Made by a program: the position numbers and the translations under genes. From positions 1 to 8,470 of the forward strand of contig PTKA01000043.1 of assembly GCA_002937525.1 (NCBI GenBank): DNA of 8,470 nt. The letters run 5' to 3'. The stretch is from Alphaproteobacteria bacterium MarineAlpha10_Bin3. GTDB taxonomy: Bacteria > Pseudomonadota > Alphaproteobacteria > UBA8366 > GCA-2717185. Positions 1-5,750 of this stretch are shown here, piece by piece. Position 1 is the first letter of the stretch. Each line of letters starts with the position of its first letter. Below the pieces are notes generated by a model. That model ran no database searches. It was not told the DNA's origin and worked only from the letters and a program-made list of their open reading frames with translations.

Positions 1-154
1 TGCCCAGTCCGATGTCGCGGCGCGTACCATGGAACTGTATCCGCAGGATCCACTTCTTCGCCCGCTTCGGCGATACGACCAATATCAAGCCGTTGCCGTC
101 TCCAAATTTGCCCGGCCCGGCTTTCTGTACCTTCAATGCCGTCAGTTTTGCCAT
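1..154 (-). CDS. Tyrosine recombinase (phage/island-type integrase), N-terminal fragment
   Basis: Translating the minus strand from the ATG at 154 gives 51 residues that continue past the left edge. They match the arm-type DNA-binding domain (DUF4102 type) found at the start of P4-like prophage and genomic-island integrases: a basic MAKLTALKVQKA start, a GKFGDGNGLILVV strand at about residues 15-27, KKWILR at about 32-37 and a GTRRDIGLG turn at about 43-51. This domain binds arm sites in the attachment DNA. The catalytic domain with the R-H-R-Y residues would lie outside the window, so activity cannot be judged. The next gene to the right is divergent. The region upstream of its start is AT-rich and carries a candidate promoter, but no strong Shine-Dalgarno sequence is visible before the ATG. 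The family call rests on the conserved domain pattern and is fairly secure. Whether the gene is intact is unknown. Confidence 0.8.
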   Translation of the reverse strand, partial: MAKLTALKVQKAGPGKFGDGNGLILVVSPKRAKKWILRIQFHGTRRDIGLG

Positions 155-199
155 TGCTCGAATCTTACATCTCGTAATCAAACCCACAATTTGACCACA

Positions 200-227
200 T
201 ATATAGGCGGATTTGCATGGAAATCAA
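200..227 (-). promoter_or_regulatory. Candidate sigma-70-type promoter for the integrase
   Basis: Read on the minus strand, TTGATT (222-227) is followed after a 16-base spacer by TATATA (200-205). Each hexamer matches four of six consensus positions. Transcription would start near 193 and leave a leader of about 40 bases before the integrase ATG at 154. The block lies in the most AT-rich part of the window, which favours a promoter but also raises the chance of a random match. A weaker alternative nearer the gene is TTGTGG followed 16 bases later by TAAGAT, which would give an almost leaderless transcript. Confidence 0.3.
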
Positions 228-312
228 TGGACATCGACGGATAGTGTAGGGGAATACTTGTTGTATTTTATTGAGTTCTACGAACGTCAGCGACAGTATA
301 GACTGATATGTC

Positions 313-342
313 GATGGACCCCGCGTCCGCGCACCTGACGCC
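313..342. repeat. Imperfect direct repeat, left copy
   Basis: This 30-base segment begins GATGGACCCCGC and matches 432-462 at about 25 of 31 aligned positions, with one single-base gap. It contains a small internal dyad (GGAC, five bases, GTCC). It lies 22 bases before the hairpin at 365-410. The motif resembles the short GC-rich dispersed intergenic repeats I recall from alphaproteobacterial genomes, but a genome-wide count would be needed to show that. Confidence 0.6.
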
Positions 343-361
343 CTTTCCCGTGCCGCCAAAC

Positions 362-410
362 AAAAACCCGGCGCGACAATACCCAAAAAAAGGCACCGTC
401 ACGCCGGGTT
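362..410 (-). terminator. Hairpin with T-tract, minus-strand terminator-like
   Basis: AACCCGGCG (365-373) pairs perfectly with CGCCGGGTT (402-410). After one C-A mismatch, three more pairs (375-377 with 398-400) extend the stem to about 13 positions and leave a 20-base loop. Read on the minus strand, the stem ends in GGG followed by five T (366 to 362), the form of an intrinsic terminator. On the plus strand no T-run follows. No minus-strand gene to its right needs terminating here, so it may instead insulate the integrase from antisense transcription, or simply be the palindrome of a dispersed repeat. Confidence 0.35.
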
Positions 411-431
411 CCCTGACGTCCTCATCAGCTT

Positions 432-462
432 GATGGACCCCGCATCCATGCACTTGGACGCC
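432..462. repeat. Imperfect direct repeat, right copy
   Basis: This 31-base partner of 313-342 starts with the same 12 bases and then differs by scattered transitions, a GC-to-AT dinucleotide change and one inserted base. It contains the small dyad ATGGA, seven bases, TCCAT. It lies 21 bases after the hairpin at 365-410, nearly mirroring the spacing of the left copy. Confidence 0.6.
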
Positions 463-574
463 TCGTTGATAGCCGTGGCCCGCGTGAGCGTCAACTACAT
501 TTAGGGGAAAACTAAGAATTTTCGCTAGATATTGTGTGGGCGCCGTATGTTAGAGTGTGTCTGCTGACCGAATT

Positions 575-582
575 GAAGGGGG
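575..582 (+). promoter_or_regulatory. Ribosome binding site that decides the dehydrogenase start
   Basis: A GAAGGGGG run ends seven bases before the ATG at 590. This supports that ATG over the in-frame GTG at 557, which has no such sequence in front of it and would add eleven residues not typical of the family. Confidence 0.55.
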
Positions 583-589
583 ATGGGCG

Positions 590-1639
590 ATGCAGGGCGT
601 GGTATTTCTTGGCGACCGGAAACTCGAAATCCGCGAATTTCCCGACCCGGTCCCCGGTCCCCGCGATGTCGTGCTGGAGATCAAGGCGTCGGGCATGTGC
701 GGCAGCGATCTGAAGCCATACCGAAACACTTGGACGCCGGGTGCCGTGAGTGGCGGCATCAAGCGCAGCGACGAGCCGGTCATCGCCGGCCACGAGCCCT
801 GCGGCGTGGTTGCCGCCGTGGGCTCGGCGGTGACCGAGCGCGAGGCGCGGATCGGCCAGCGCGTGATGGATCACCATTACCAGGGCTGCGGCGTCTGCAA
901 GCATTGCAATTCCGGCTGGGCGCAAATGTGCCTCGATGGGCCGATCGTATTCGGTTCCGGCGGCCATGGCGGTCACGCGAAATACATGAAGGTTCCGGTT
1001 TCCACCCTGGTGCCGCTGCCCGACGAACTATCCTTCGAGGTCGGCGCCGCGATATCGTGCGGCACCGGAACGGCCTATGGCGCGCTGCGCCGGTTGTCTT
1101 TGCGTGGCGACGAGACGATTGCGATATTCGGGCAGGGTCCGGTCGGCCTGTCGGCCACGCAGCTTGCCATCGCCATGGGCGCGCGGGTCATCGCGCTCGA
1201 TACATCGCCGGAGCGCTGCGAGATGGCGCGGCAGTTCGGCGCCGACGTGGTAATCGATCCCGGCACCAACGATCCGGTGGCGGCGATCCGCGACCTTACC
1301 CACGGCGAAGGTGCCCATAAAACGCTCGATTGCTCGTCGGCGTCCAGCGCGCGGCGCGCCGCCGTGCAGGCGACTCGCGCCTGGGGCACGGCGTGTTTTG
1401 TTGGTGAAGGCGGCGACGTGACCCTGGAAGTCAGCCCCGATATGTTGCGGCGGCAAATCACCTTGATGGCGTCCTGGACCTTCTCGACCGGCGGCCAGGC
1501 CGATTGCGCCCAGTTCGTCGCCGACCGGAAGATCGATGTCGCTAAATTATTCACCCATCGCTGGCGGCTCGATCAGGCGGAAGAGGCTTATCGGCTGTTC
1601 GACAAGCAGATGGACGGCAAGGGCGTAATCGTTCCCTGA
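590..1639 (+). CDS. Zinc-dependent medium-chain alcohol/polyol dehydrogenase
   Basis: The 349-residue protein is a full-length member of the MDR/zinc alcohol dehydrogenase family, which oxidises alcohols, polyols or sugars with NAD(P). The GroES-like N-terminal domain carries likely catalytic zinc ligands: C37 in GMCGSD, H68-E69 in GHEP and C157 in ISCGTG. A structural zinc lobe has four cysteines at 100, 103, 106 and 114 (GCGVCKHC...C). The Rossmann nucleotide-binding turn is GQGPVG at 181-186, and a D at 204 after the second strand suggests NAD preference. The H residues around 95-96 and the GGHGGHAKY block (about 124-132) fit the polyol/threonine dehydrogenase branch, but the substrate is not readable. 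It is the first gene of the plus-strand run and is followed after 76 bases by the molybdenum enzyme. It probably produces an aldehyde, ketone or lactone used downstream. Confidence 0.9.
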   Translation: MQGVVFLGDRKLEIREFPDPVPGPRDVVLEIKASGMCGSDLKPYRNTWTPGAVSGGIKRSDEPVIAGHEPCGVVAAVGSAVTEREARIGQRVMDHHYQGCGVCKHCNSGWAQMCLDGPIVFGSGGHGGHAKYMKVPVSTLVPLPDELSFEVGAAISCGTGTAYGALRRLSLRGDETIAIFGQGPVGLSATQLAIAMGARVIALDTSPERCEMARQFGADVVIDPGTNDPVAAIRDLTHGEGAHKTLDCSSASSARRAAVQATRAWGTACFVGEGGDVTLEVSPDMLRRQITLMASWTFSTGGQADCAQFVADRKIDVAKLFTHRWRLDQAEEAYRLFDKQMDGKGVIVP

Positions 1640-1705
1640 TACAATGCGCATCGGGTAAGTTCCGGACGCGGTTGTTTCCACAAGACGACGATTCCAACGA
1701 TGGAT

Positions 1706-1711
1706 GGAGGG
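1706..1711 (+). promoter_or_regulatory. Shine-Dalgarno of the molybdenum enzyme
   Basis: GGAGGG lies four bases before the ATG at 1716. It overlaps the alternative in-frame ATG at 1704, which therefore cannot use it, so the start was placed at 1716. Confidence 0.6.
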
Positions 1712-1715
1712 TGAC

Positions 1716-2969
1716 ATGGCTGAAGATGAGCTGGAGGGCGATTGGGTCCACGGGTGGCCAGACCGCAAGCGGGCCGAGCTGATGCCGAGCCGCGACGCCG
1801 AGGGCCGGGTAATATTGGCGCGCTCTCCGGTGCTCGATCTCGAAGGGTTGATCACGCCGACCGATGTTTCCTACATCGTTGCGCAGTTGCAGATGCCGGA
1901 ACCGGTCCATCCCGACGATTACAGCTTCTCGCTGTTCGGCGAAGTCGAGAAACCCATCGAATACACCTTGGAGGAACTGCGCCGGCTGCCCGGCCGGACC
2001 GTCCGCGCGGTGACCGAATGCGCCGGCAACGATGCGGAATTTTTTGATTACCTGAATGACCGCTCGAACAACCGCAAACCGTCCTTGCACATGAAACACG
2101 AAGAATACGGCACCTGGCGCAGCCAGATCGAGGGCGCTGAAATCGACATCGACGCCATCATTCAAGCGATGCCGAGCACCTGCCTGGTCAGCGGCGGCGA
2201 ATGGATCGGCGTGCCGTTGGGCGAGGTACTGCGGCGCGCCGGGATCAAGGACAACGCGGTCGCTATCCGTGTCGAGGGTTTCGATGAAGGCCGGCCCGAT
2301 CCGATCCTGCAATACCGTTCCGTTGGCCGCACCGACTTCGATGTCGTCGATCCGGGGATCATCCATTACGACAAAGGGTTGCCGATTGAAAAAGCGATGG
2401 ACCCCGATACCATTCTCGCCTGGTCGCATAACGGCGAATTTTTGCAGCATGTACATGGCGCGCCGGTGCGCTTGATCGTCCCCGGCTGGGCTGGCAACTG
2501 GTGGGTGAAATGGATTCATAAGATCGAGGTCATGGACCATATGCCCGATTGCTATCACCAGACCCATTATTTCGTGTCGGGTACGTCGCCGGACGATCCC
2601 GACAAGAAAATGATGACCGCGCTGGGCGTGAAGACGCTGATTAAGTATCCGCGCGACGAGGATTCGCCGATCAAGGTTGGCGTGCATTCGATTCGCGGCA
2701 TGGCGTGGAGCGGCGAAGGCGAGGTCGTGCGGGTCGAGGTGAGCGTCGATGGCGGCCAGAATTGGGCCGACGCCCATGTCGAATATTCGCCCGATAAATG
2801 GCTATGGGTCCGCTGGTCCTATCTGTGGAATGTGGACACGCCCGGCGCCTATAGCGTCATGGCCCGCGCCACCGACGAACGCGGCCGTGTCCAGCCGCAG
2901 ACCGACTGGAATTTCCAGCGCAAGCATTTCGACGGCATCGTTCCGATGGACATCCTGGTGGACGCGTAG
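1716..2969 (+). CDS. Sulfite-oxidase-family molybdopterin oxidoreductase, cytoplasmic and divergent
   Basis: The 417-residue protein has the two-domain layout of the sulfite oxidase family. The Mo-cofactor domain holds the putative molybdenum-ligating cysteine C102 in ECAGN (101-105), the block GGEWIGVPLGEVLRRAG (160-176) and HGAPVRLIVPGWAGNWWVKW (247-266). The C-terminal dimerisation domain has IRGMAWSGEGEVVRVEVSVDGG (326-347) and ARATDERGRVQP (383-394). Family members oxidise sulfite or related compounds using water and pass electrons to a heme or other acceptor. I see no heme domain, no CXXCH motif, and no Sec or Tat signal peptide: the N-terminus is acidic and polar. The protein therefore should stay in the cytoplasm, unlike the exported SorA/SoxC types. 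CAGN is followed by D-A rather than the basic residues I recall in sulfite oxidases, and the stretch up to the next block is long, so sulfite is not assured as substrate. The ETF genes start six bases downstream. Confidence 0.88.
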   Translation: MAEDELEGDWVHGWPDRKRAELMPSRDAEGRVILARSPVLDLEGLITPTDVSYIVAQLQMPEPVHPDDYSFSLFGEVEKPIEYTLEELRRLPGRTVRAVTECAGNDAEFFDYLNDRSNNRKPSLHMKHEEYGTWRSQIEGAEIDIDAIIQAMPSTCLVSGGEWIGVPLGEVLRRAGIKDNAVAIRVEGFDEGRPDPILQYRSVGRTDFDVVDPGIIHYDKGLPIEKAMDPDTILAWSHNGEFLQHVHGAPVRLIVPGWAGNWWVKWIHKIEVMDHMPDCYHQTHYFVSGTSPDDPDKKMMTALGVKTLIKYPRDEDSPIKVGVHSIRGMAWSGEGEVVRVEVSVDGGQNWADAHVEYSPDKWLWVRWSYLWNVDTPGAYSVMARATDERGRVQPQTDWNFQRKHFDGIVPMDILVDA

Positions 2970-2975
2970 GCGGCC

Positions 2976-3779
2976 ATGCATATCGCCGTCTGCGTGAAGC
3001 AAATTCAAGACCCGGAAATGCCGACCGCCCTGCTTCGGGTGGATGCCGATACCAACAAGATGATGCTGACCTCCAGCGTATCGCCGGTAATCAGCCCCTT
3101 CGACGAACAGGCGGTCGAGGCGGCGTTGCGCATTCGCGATGCGCTCGGCGAAGCCAGGATCACCGTGCTTACCCTGGGCGCAGAACCGGCCCGACAGGTG
3201 CTGAAGGCGGCCTTGTCGCTTGGTGCTGACGAAGGCGTGCTGCTGTCGGACCCGGCCTTTCAGGACCCCGACAGCTACACCACCGCGCTGGCGCTCAGCG
3301 CGGCGATCGGGAAGCTGGGCGATGTCGATCTTGTCCTGACGGGCCGTCAGGCGGCCGATTTCGACGCCGGCGTTGTCGGTTGCGGGATCGCCGAGTTGCT
3401 GGATATCCCGGCGATCACCTTCGCCCGGGACATATCCGTCGATGGCGGCACTATCCGGGTTCAGCGCGTGATCGAAAATGGCCACGAAATTGTTGAAGTG
3501 GCGTCCCCGGCGCTGGTCACGATATCGCATGAAATTGGCGCGCCGCGCAAAGCCAGCCTGCGCGAGACCATGCGCGCCGCCAGAAAGCCGATCGCGGTGT
3601 GGAGCGTCGAAGATTTGGCGTTGGAAGCAGCCCAAACCGGTGCCCTTGGCGCGCGGCGCGTGCTGGAAGCGCTTTACATCCCCTCCAGGGACATCGAGTG
3701 CGAGTTCCAGCAAGGTGCTTCCGCGCGCGAGATGGCGCAGAACCTAGCCCGGCGGCTTTACCAGGCGAATATATTATGA
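2976..3779 (+). CDS. etfB: Electron transfer flavoprotein, beta subunit
   Basis: The 267-residue protein is a clear EtfB/FixA homologue, slightly longer than the usual roughly 250. The N-terminal VCVKQIQDPE replaces the familiar VKQVPD motif, SPFDEQAVEAAL (40-51) matches the conserved PFDE block, and TLGAEPARQVLKAALSLGAD (66-85) and LVLTGRQAADFDAGVVG (119-135) form the nucleotide (AMP) binding core. PRKASLRETMRAARKPI (190-206) is the conserved C-terminal segment before the partner-recognition region. ETF accepts electrons from soluble dehydrogenases and delivers them to ETF-quinone oxidoreductase or another acceptor. The gene sits six bases after the molybdenum enzyme with only a weak AGGCGG before its ATG, suggesting translational coupling. 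Its stop overlaps the start of etfA as ATGA. A typical flavoprotein donor and an ETF-quinone oxidoreductase are absent from the window. Whether the pair bifurcates electrons cannot be settled by eye. Confidence 0.92.
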   Translation: MHIAVCVKQIQDPEMPTALLRVDADTNKMMLTSSVSPVISPFDEQAVEAALRIRDALGEARITVLTLGAEPARQVLKAALSLGADEGVLLSDPAFQDPDSYTTALALSAAIGKLGDVDLVLTGRQAADFDAGVVGCGIAELLDIPAITFARDISVDGGTIRVQRVIENGHEIVEVASPALVTISHEIGAPRKASLRETMRAARKPIAVWSVEDLALEAAQTGALGARRVLEALYIPSRDIECEFQQGASAREMAQNLARRLYQANIL

Positions 3780-4771
3780 GCGCACCCGGCGGTGTTCTTG
3801 TCATCGCACAAGCCGAAGGCGGCGCGCTGAGCGAGTTGTCGCGAGAGATGCTGGCCTTGGCGCGGCGGCTGGCGGATGAGACCGGCGGCATGGTCGAAGC
3901 AGTGCTGCTGGGCGAAAATCTGGGCGACAGCGCCGGTGACCTGATCGCCTTTGGGGCCGACCGGATCCATATCGGCGACGGCGCGGCTTACACCGCCTAT
4001 CTGGCCGAGGCATGGATGCCGAAATTGATCGAGGTTGCGGCCGACGCGCCGCCGGCGGTGATTTTAATCGGCCATGACACGATGGGCGCCGATCTGGCGC
4101 CCCGGCTTGCGATCCGCTTGGGCACCACGGTCGCCACTGCCTGCGTCGAGGCCGAATTCGTCGCCGGCCGCCTGCATGCGACGCGCTCTTGTTATGGCGG
4201 TGCTGCGCGCGAAACACTGTCCTTCAAGACCGGCCCTTGCGTCCTCACGATAAAATCGAAATCCCAGGCCGCCCTGGACCGCAACAATGGCCGGAAGGGT
4301 GAAATCGTGCCGCTTGCCGCCGATGCTGTGCAGACCCGGGTGCGCATCGTCGAACGCAATGTCTCGGCGGCGGCGGGTGTCCGGCTGGAAACCGCGGCGG
4401 TCGTCGTTGCCGGGGGGCGCGGCCTCAATGGTCCCGAAGGTTTCAAGGTCGCGCGCGAACTGGCCGATCTGCTGGGCGGCGCGCTGGGCGCCAGCCGGGT
4501 TGCCTGCGATCTGGAATGGTGCCCTGCTTCCATTCAGATCGGGCTGTCAGGCCGCACGGTTGCGCCGGAACTCTATCTGGCGCTCGGCATATCGGGAGCC
4601 AGCCAGCATATGGCCGGTTGCGGCGGGGCTAAGACCATCGTCGCTATCAACAACGATCCCACCGCACAGATTTTCAAATCCTCGCGTTTTGGTATTGTCG
4701 GCGATTGCCAGGAAATTCTGCCCCCCCTGATCGACGCGCTGCGCGTGCTGCGCGACGCCAAGGACAGCTGA
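3776..4771 (+). CDS. etfA: Electron transfer flavoprotein, alpha subunit
   Basis: The 331-residue EtfA/FixB homologue carries the FAD of the ETF heterodimer. The N-terminal alpha/beta domain includes the AVILIGHDTMGADLAPRLA segment (94-112). The FAD domain shows GGRGLNGPEGF (213-223), IGLSGRTVAPELYLALGISGA (255-275), QHMAGC (277-282), KTIVAINNDPTAQIF (286-300) and GIVGD (306-310), in family order. The start at 3776 was chosen because the ATG overlaps the etfB stop as ATGA, the normal coupled arrangement. A longer open frame from 3599 lies inside etfB in another frame and is not credible. The FAD domain looks intact, so the subunit should be functional. Being adjacent to etfB and downstream of the molybdenum enzyme, the pair looks dedicated to this operon rather than being the housekeeping ETF of fatty acid oxidation, though that remains an inference. 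Confidence 0.93.
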   Translation: MSAPGGVLVIAQAEGGALSELSREMLALARRLADETGGMVEAVLLGENLGDSAGDLIAFGADRIHIGDGAAYTAYLAEAWMPKLIEVAADAPPAVILIGHDTMGADLAPRLAIRLGTTVATACVEAEFVAGRLHATRSCYGGAARETLSFKTGPCVLTIKSKSQAALDRNNGRKGEIVPLAADAVQTRVRIVERNVSAAAGVRLETAAVVVAGGRGLNGPEGFKVARELADLLGGALGASRVACDLEWCPASIQIGLSGRTVAPELYLALGISGASQHMAGCGGAKTIVAINNDPTAQIFKSSRFGIVGDCQEILPPLIDALRVLRDAKDS

Positions 4772-4793
4772 ACCCAACCAACGGAGCCGTGCC

Positions 4794-5720
4794 ATGAGCC
4801 TCTTTGCGCCGCCCCAGGATATCCAGACCGAAGTCTTCGCCCGCCTGCCGGACGCGCTGCACAAGGACGCCCGGTCGGCCTGGGCCGACGCCAGCAAGGA
4901 GGGCGTCAGGCTGAACGGTTTCCTGGAAGGGCCGTCGTTCGACCGCGACGGCAATCTATACCTCGTCGATATCCCGTTTGGCCGTATCTTCCGGCTGGAT
5001 GCGGATGGCGGCGGCTGGGACGTGGTGGCGGATTATGGCGGCGAGCCGAACGGTCTGAAAATCCACCGCGACGGCACGATCTACATCGCCGATTACCGCA
5101 ATGGCATCATGCAGCTCGACCCGGCCACCGGCGCGGTGACGGAATTTTGCGTCCGCAACAAGATGGAAAGCTTCAAGGGGTGTAACGATCTGGTCTTCGC
5201 CAGGGACGGAACGATGTACTTCACAGACCAGGGGCTGACCGGGATGCACGATCCCACCGGGCGGGTCTACCGGCGTCATCTCGATGGGCGGCTGGAATGT
5301 ATGATCGACACGATCCCCAGCCCCAACGGCCTGGTTCCCGATCTCGACGAGGGCCTGCTATACATCGCCGTCACCCGGGCCAACGCGGTCTGGCGCATGC
5401 CGCTGCCCAAGGAAGGCGGCACCTTCAAGGTCGGCGTCTTCGTGCGGCTGTCGGGCGGCCTTGGCGGGCCGGACGGCATGGCCCTCGACGTTGAAGGCAA
5501 CCTTGCCGTTTGCCATGCGGGCATGGGGTCGGTATGGCTGTTCAGCCGGCTCGGCGAACCGCTCTACCGGGTGCGGTCATGCGAAGGGTTGCACACGACG
5601 AACTGCGCCTATGGCGGCCCCGGCAACCGTTTCCTCTACATCACCGAGTCGGACAGCAACACGGTTCTGCGGGCGGAAATGCCGTGGCCCGGCAAGCCGA
5701 TGTTCTCGCATTTGGACTGA
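4794..5720 (+). CDS. SMP-30/gluconolactonase-family lactonase (six-bladed propeller)
   Basis: The 308-residue protein belongs to the SMP-30/gluconolactonase/LRE family of calcium- or zinc-dependent lactonases, which open sugar-acid lactones. The four usual metal or active-site positions are recognisable: E45 in FLEGPSF, N131 in CNDLVF, N178 in PSPNGL and D227 in GGPDGMA. Propeller strands of the form DGxxY recur (DGNLYLVD, DGTIYIAD, DGTMYFTD), and the TTNCAYGG motif near residue 270 is typical of the family. No signal peptide is seen, so it is probably cytoplasmic. GGAG seven bases before the ATG supports the start, and the gene follows etfA by 22 bases. Together with the zinc dehydrogenase at the operon start, it suggests oxidation of a cyclic sugar or lactol to a lactone, then hydrolysis. 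The actual substrate is not readable, and esterase activity on other compounds also occurs in the family. Confidence 0.88.
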   Translation: MSLFAPPQDIQTEVFARLPDALHKDARSAWADASKEGVRLNGFLEGPSFDRDGNLYLVDIPFGRIFRLDADGGGWDVVADYGGEPNGLKIHRDGTIYIADYRNGIMQLDPATGAVTEFCVRNKMESFKGCNDLVFARDGTMYFTDQGLTGMHDPTGRVYRRHLDGRLECMIDTIPSPNGLVPDLDEGLLYIAVTRANAVWRMPLPKEGGTFKVGVFVRLSGGLGGPDGMALDVEGNLAVCHAGMGSVWLFSRLGEPLYRVRSCEGLHTTNCAYGGPGNRFLYITESDSNTVLRAEMPWPGKPMFSHLD

Positions 5721-5737
5721 ACGCCCGGAACCAATCC

Positions 5738-5745
5738 AGGGAGGA
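5738..5745 (+). promoter_or_regulatory. Strong ribosome binding site for a GTG start
   Basis: AGGGAGGA lies five bases before the GTG at 5751, supporting this non-ATG start for the zinc hydrolase. No in-frame ATG nearby preserves the N-terminus expected for the family. Confidence 0.6.
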
Positions 5746-5750
5746 CCACC

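Larger units (their letters stand above)
155..589. other. Gene-free region between the integrase and the catabolic operon
   Basis: About 435 bases with no convincing gene. The left part (155-310) is much richer in A and T than the rest of the window and contains the candidate integrase promoter. The middle (313-462) holds two similar 30-31 base segments arranged symmetrically around a hairpin. The right part (463-589) should contain the promoter of the dehydrogenase operon, but I see no good pair of hexamers: the best is a poor TTCGCT (521) with TATGTT (546) and a 19-base spacer. I looked for a tRNA that could have served as the integrase target and found no T-loop or acceptor-stem pattern. 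Two tiny reading frames (308-433 and 433-504) lie within the repeats and lack ribosome binding sites, so they are not called as genes. Confidence 0.6.

Noticed and set aside
308..504. Two tiny plus-strand frames (308-433 and 433-504) that overlap as TGATG and both contain an MDPAS.HL start-like motif.
   Set aside because: The similarity comes from the DNA direct repeat. Neither has a ribosome binding site, and the downstream residues do not align, so coding is unlikely.
155..589. A tRNA gene as integrase attachment site.
   Set aside because: No T-loop consensus, anticodon stem or acceptor pairing could be found on either strand.
557..592. Upstream GTG start for the zinc dehydrogenase.
   Set aside because: No Shine-Dalgarno before it, while a strong one precedes the ATG at 590. 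The added residues do not fit the family start.
1637..1639. UGA stop of the dehydrogenase as a possible selenocysteine codon, given selA nearby.
   Set aside because: The protein is already complete at this point, and the sequence after the stop has no family similarity and no obvious SECIS-like hairpin.
1551..2777. Long antisense open frame (about 408 codons) opposite the molybdenum enzyme.
   Set aside because: It is a mirror frame typical of GC-rich genes; the translation has no domain pattern and the sense strand encodes a clear family member.
3599..3775. Extended N-terminus of etfA beginning inside etfB.
   Set aside because: The extra 59 residues are out-of-frame etfB sequence without family similarity, and the ATGA overlap at 3776 gives the normal EtfA start.
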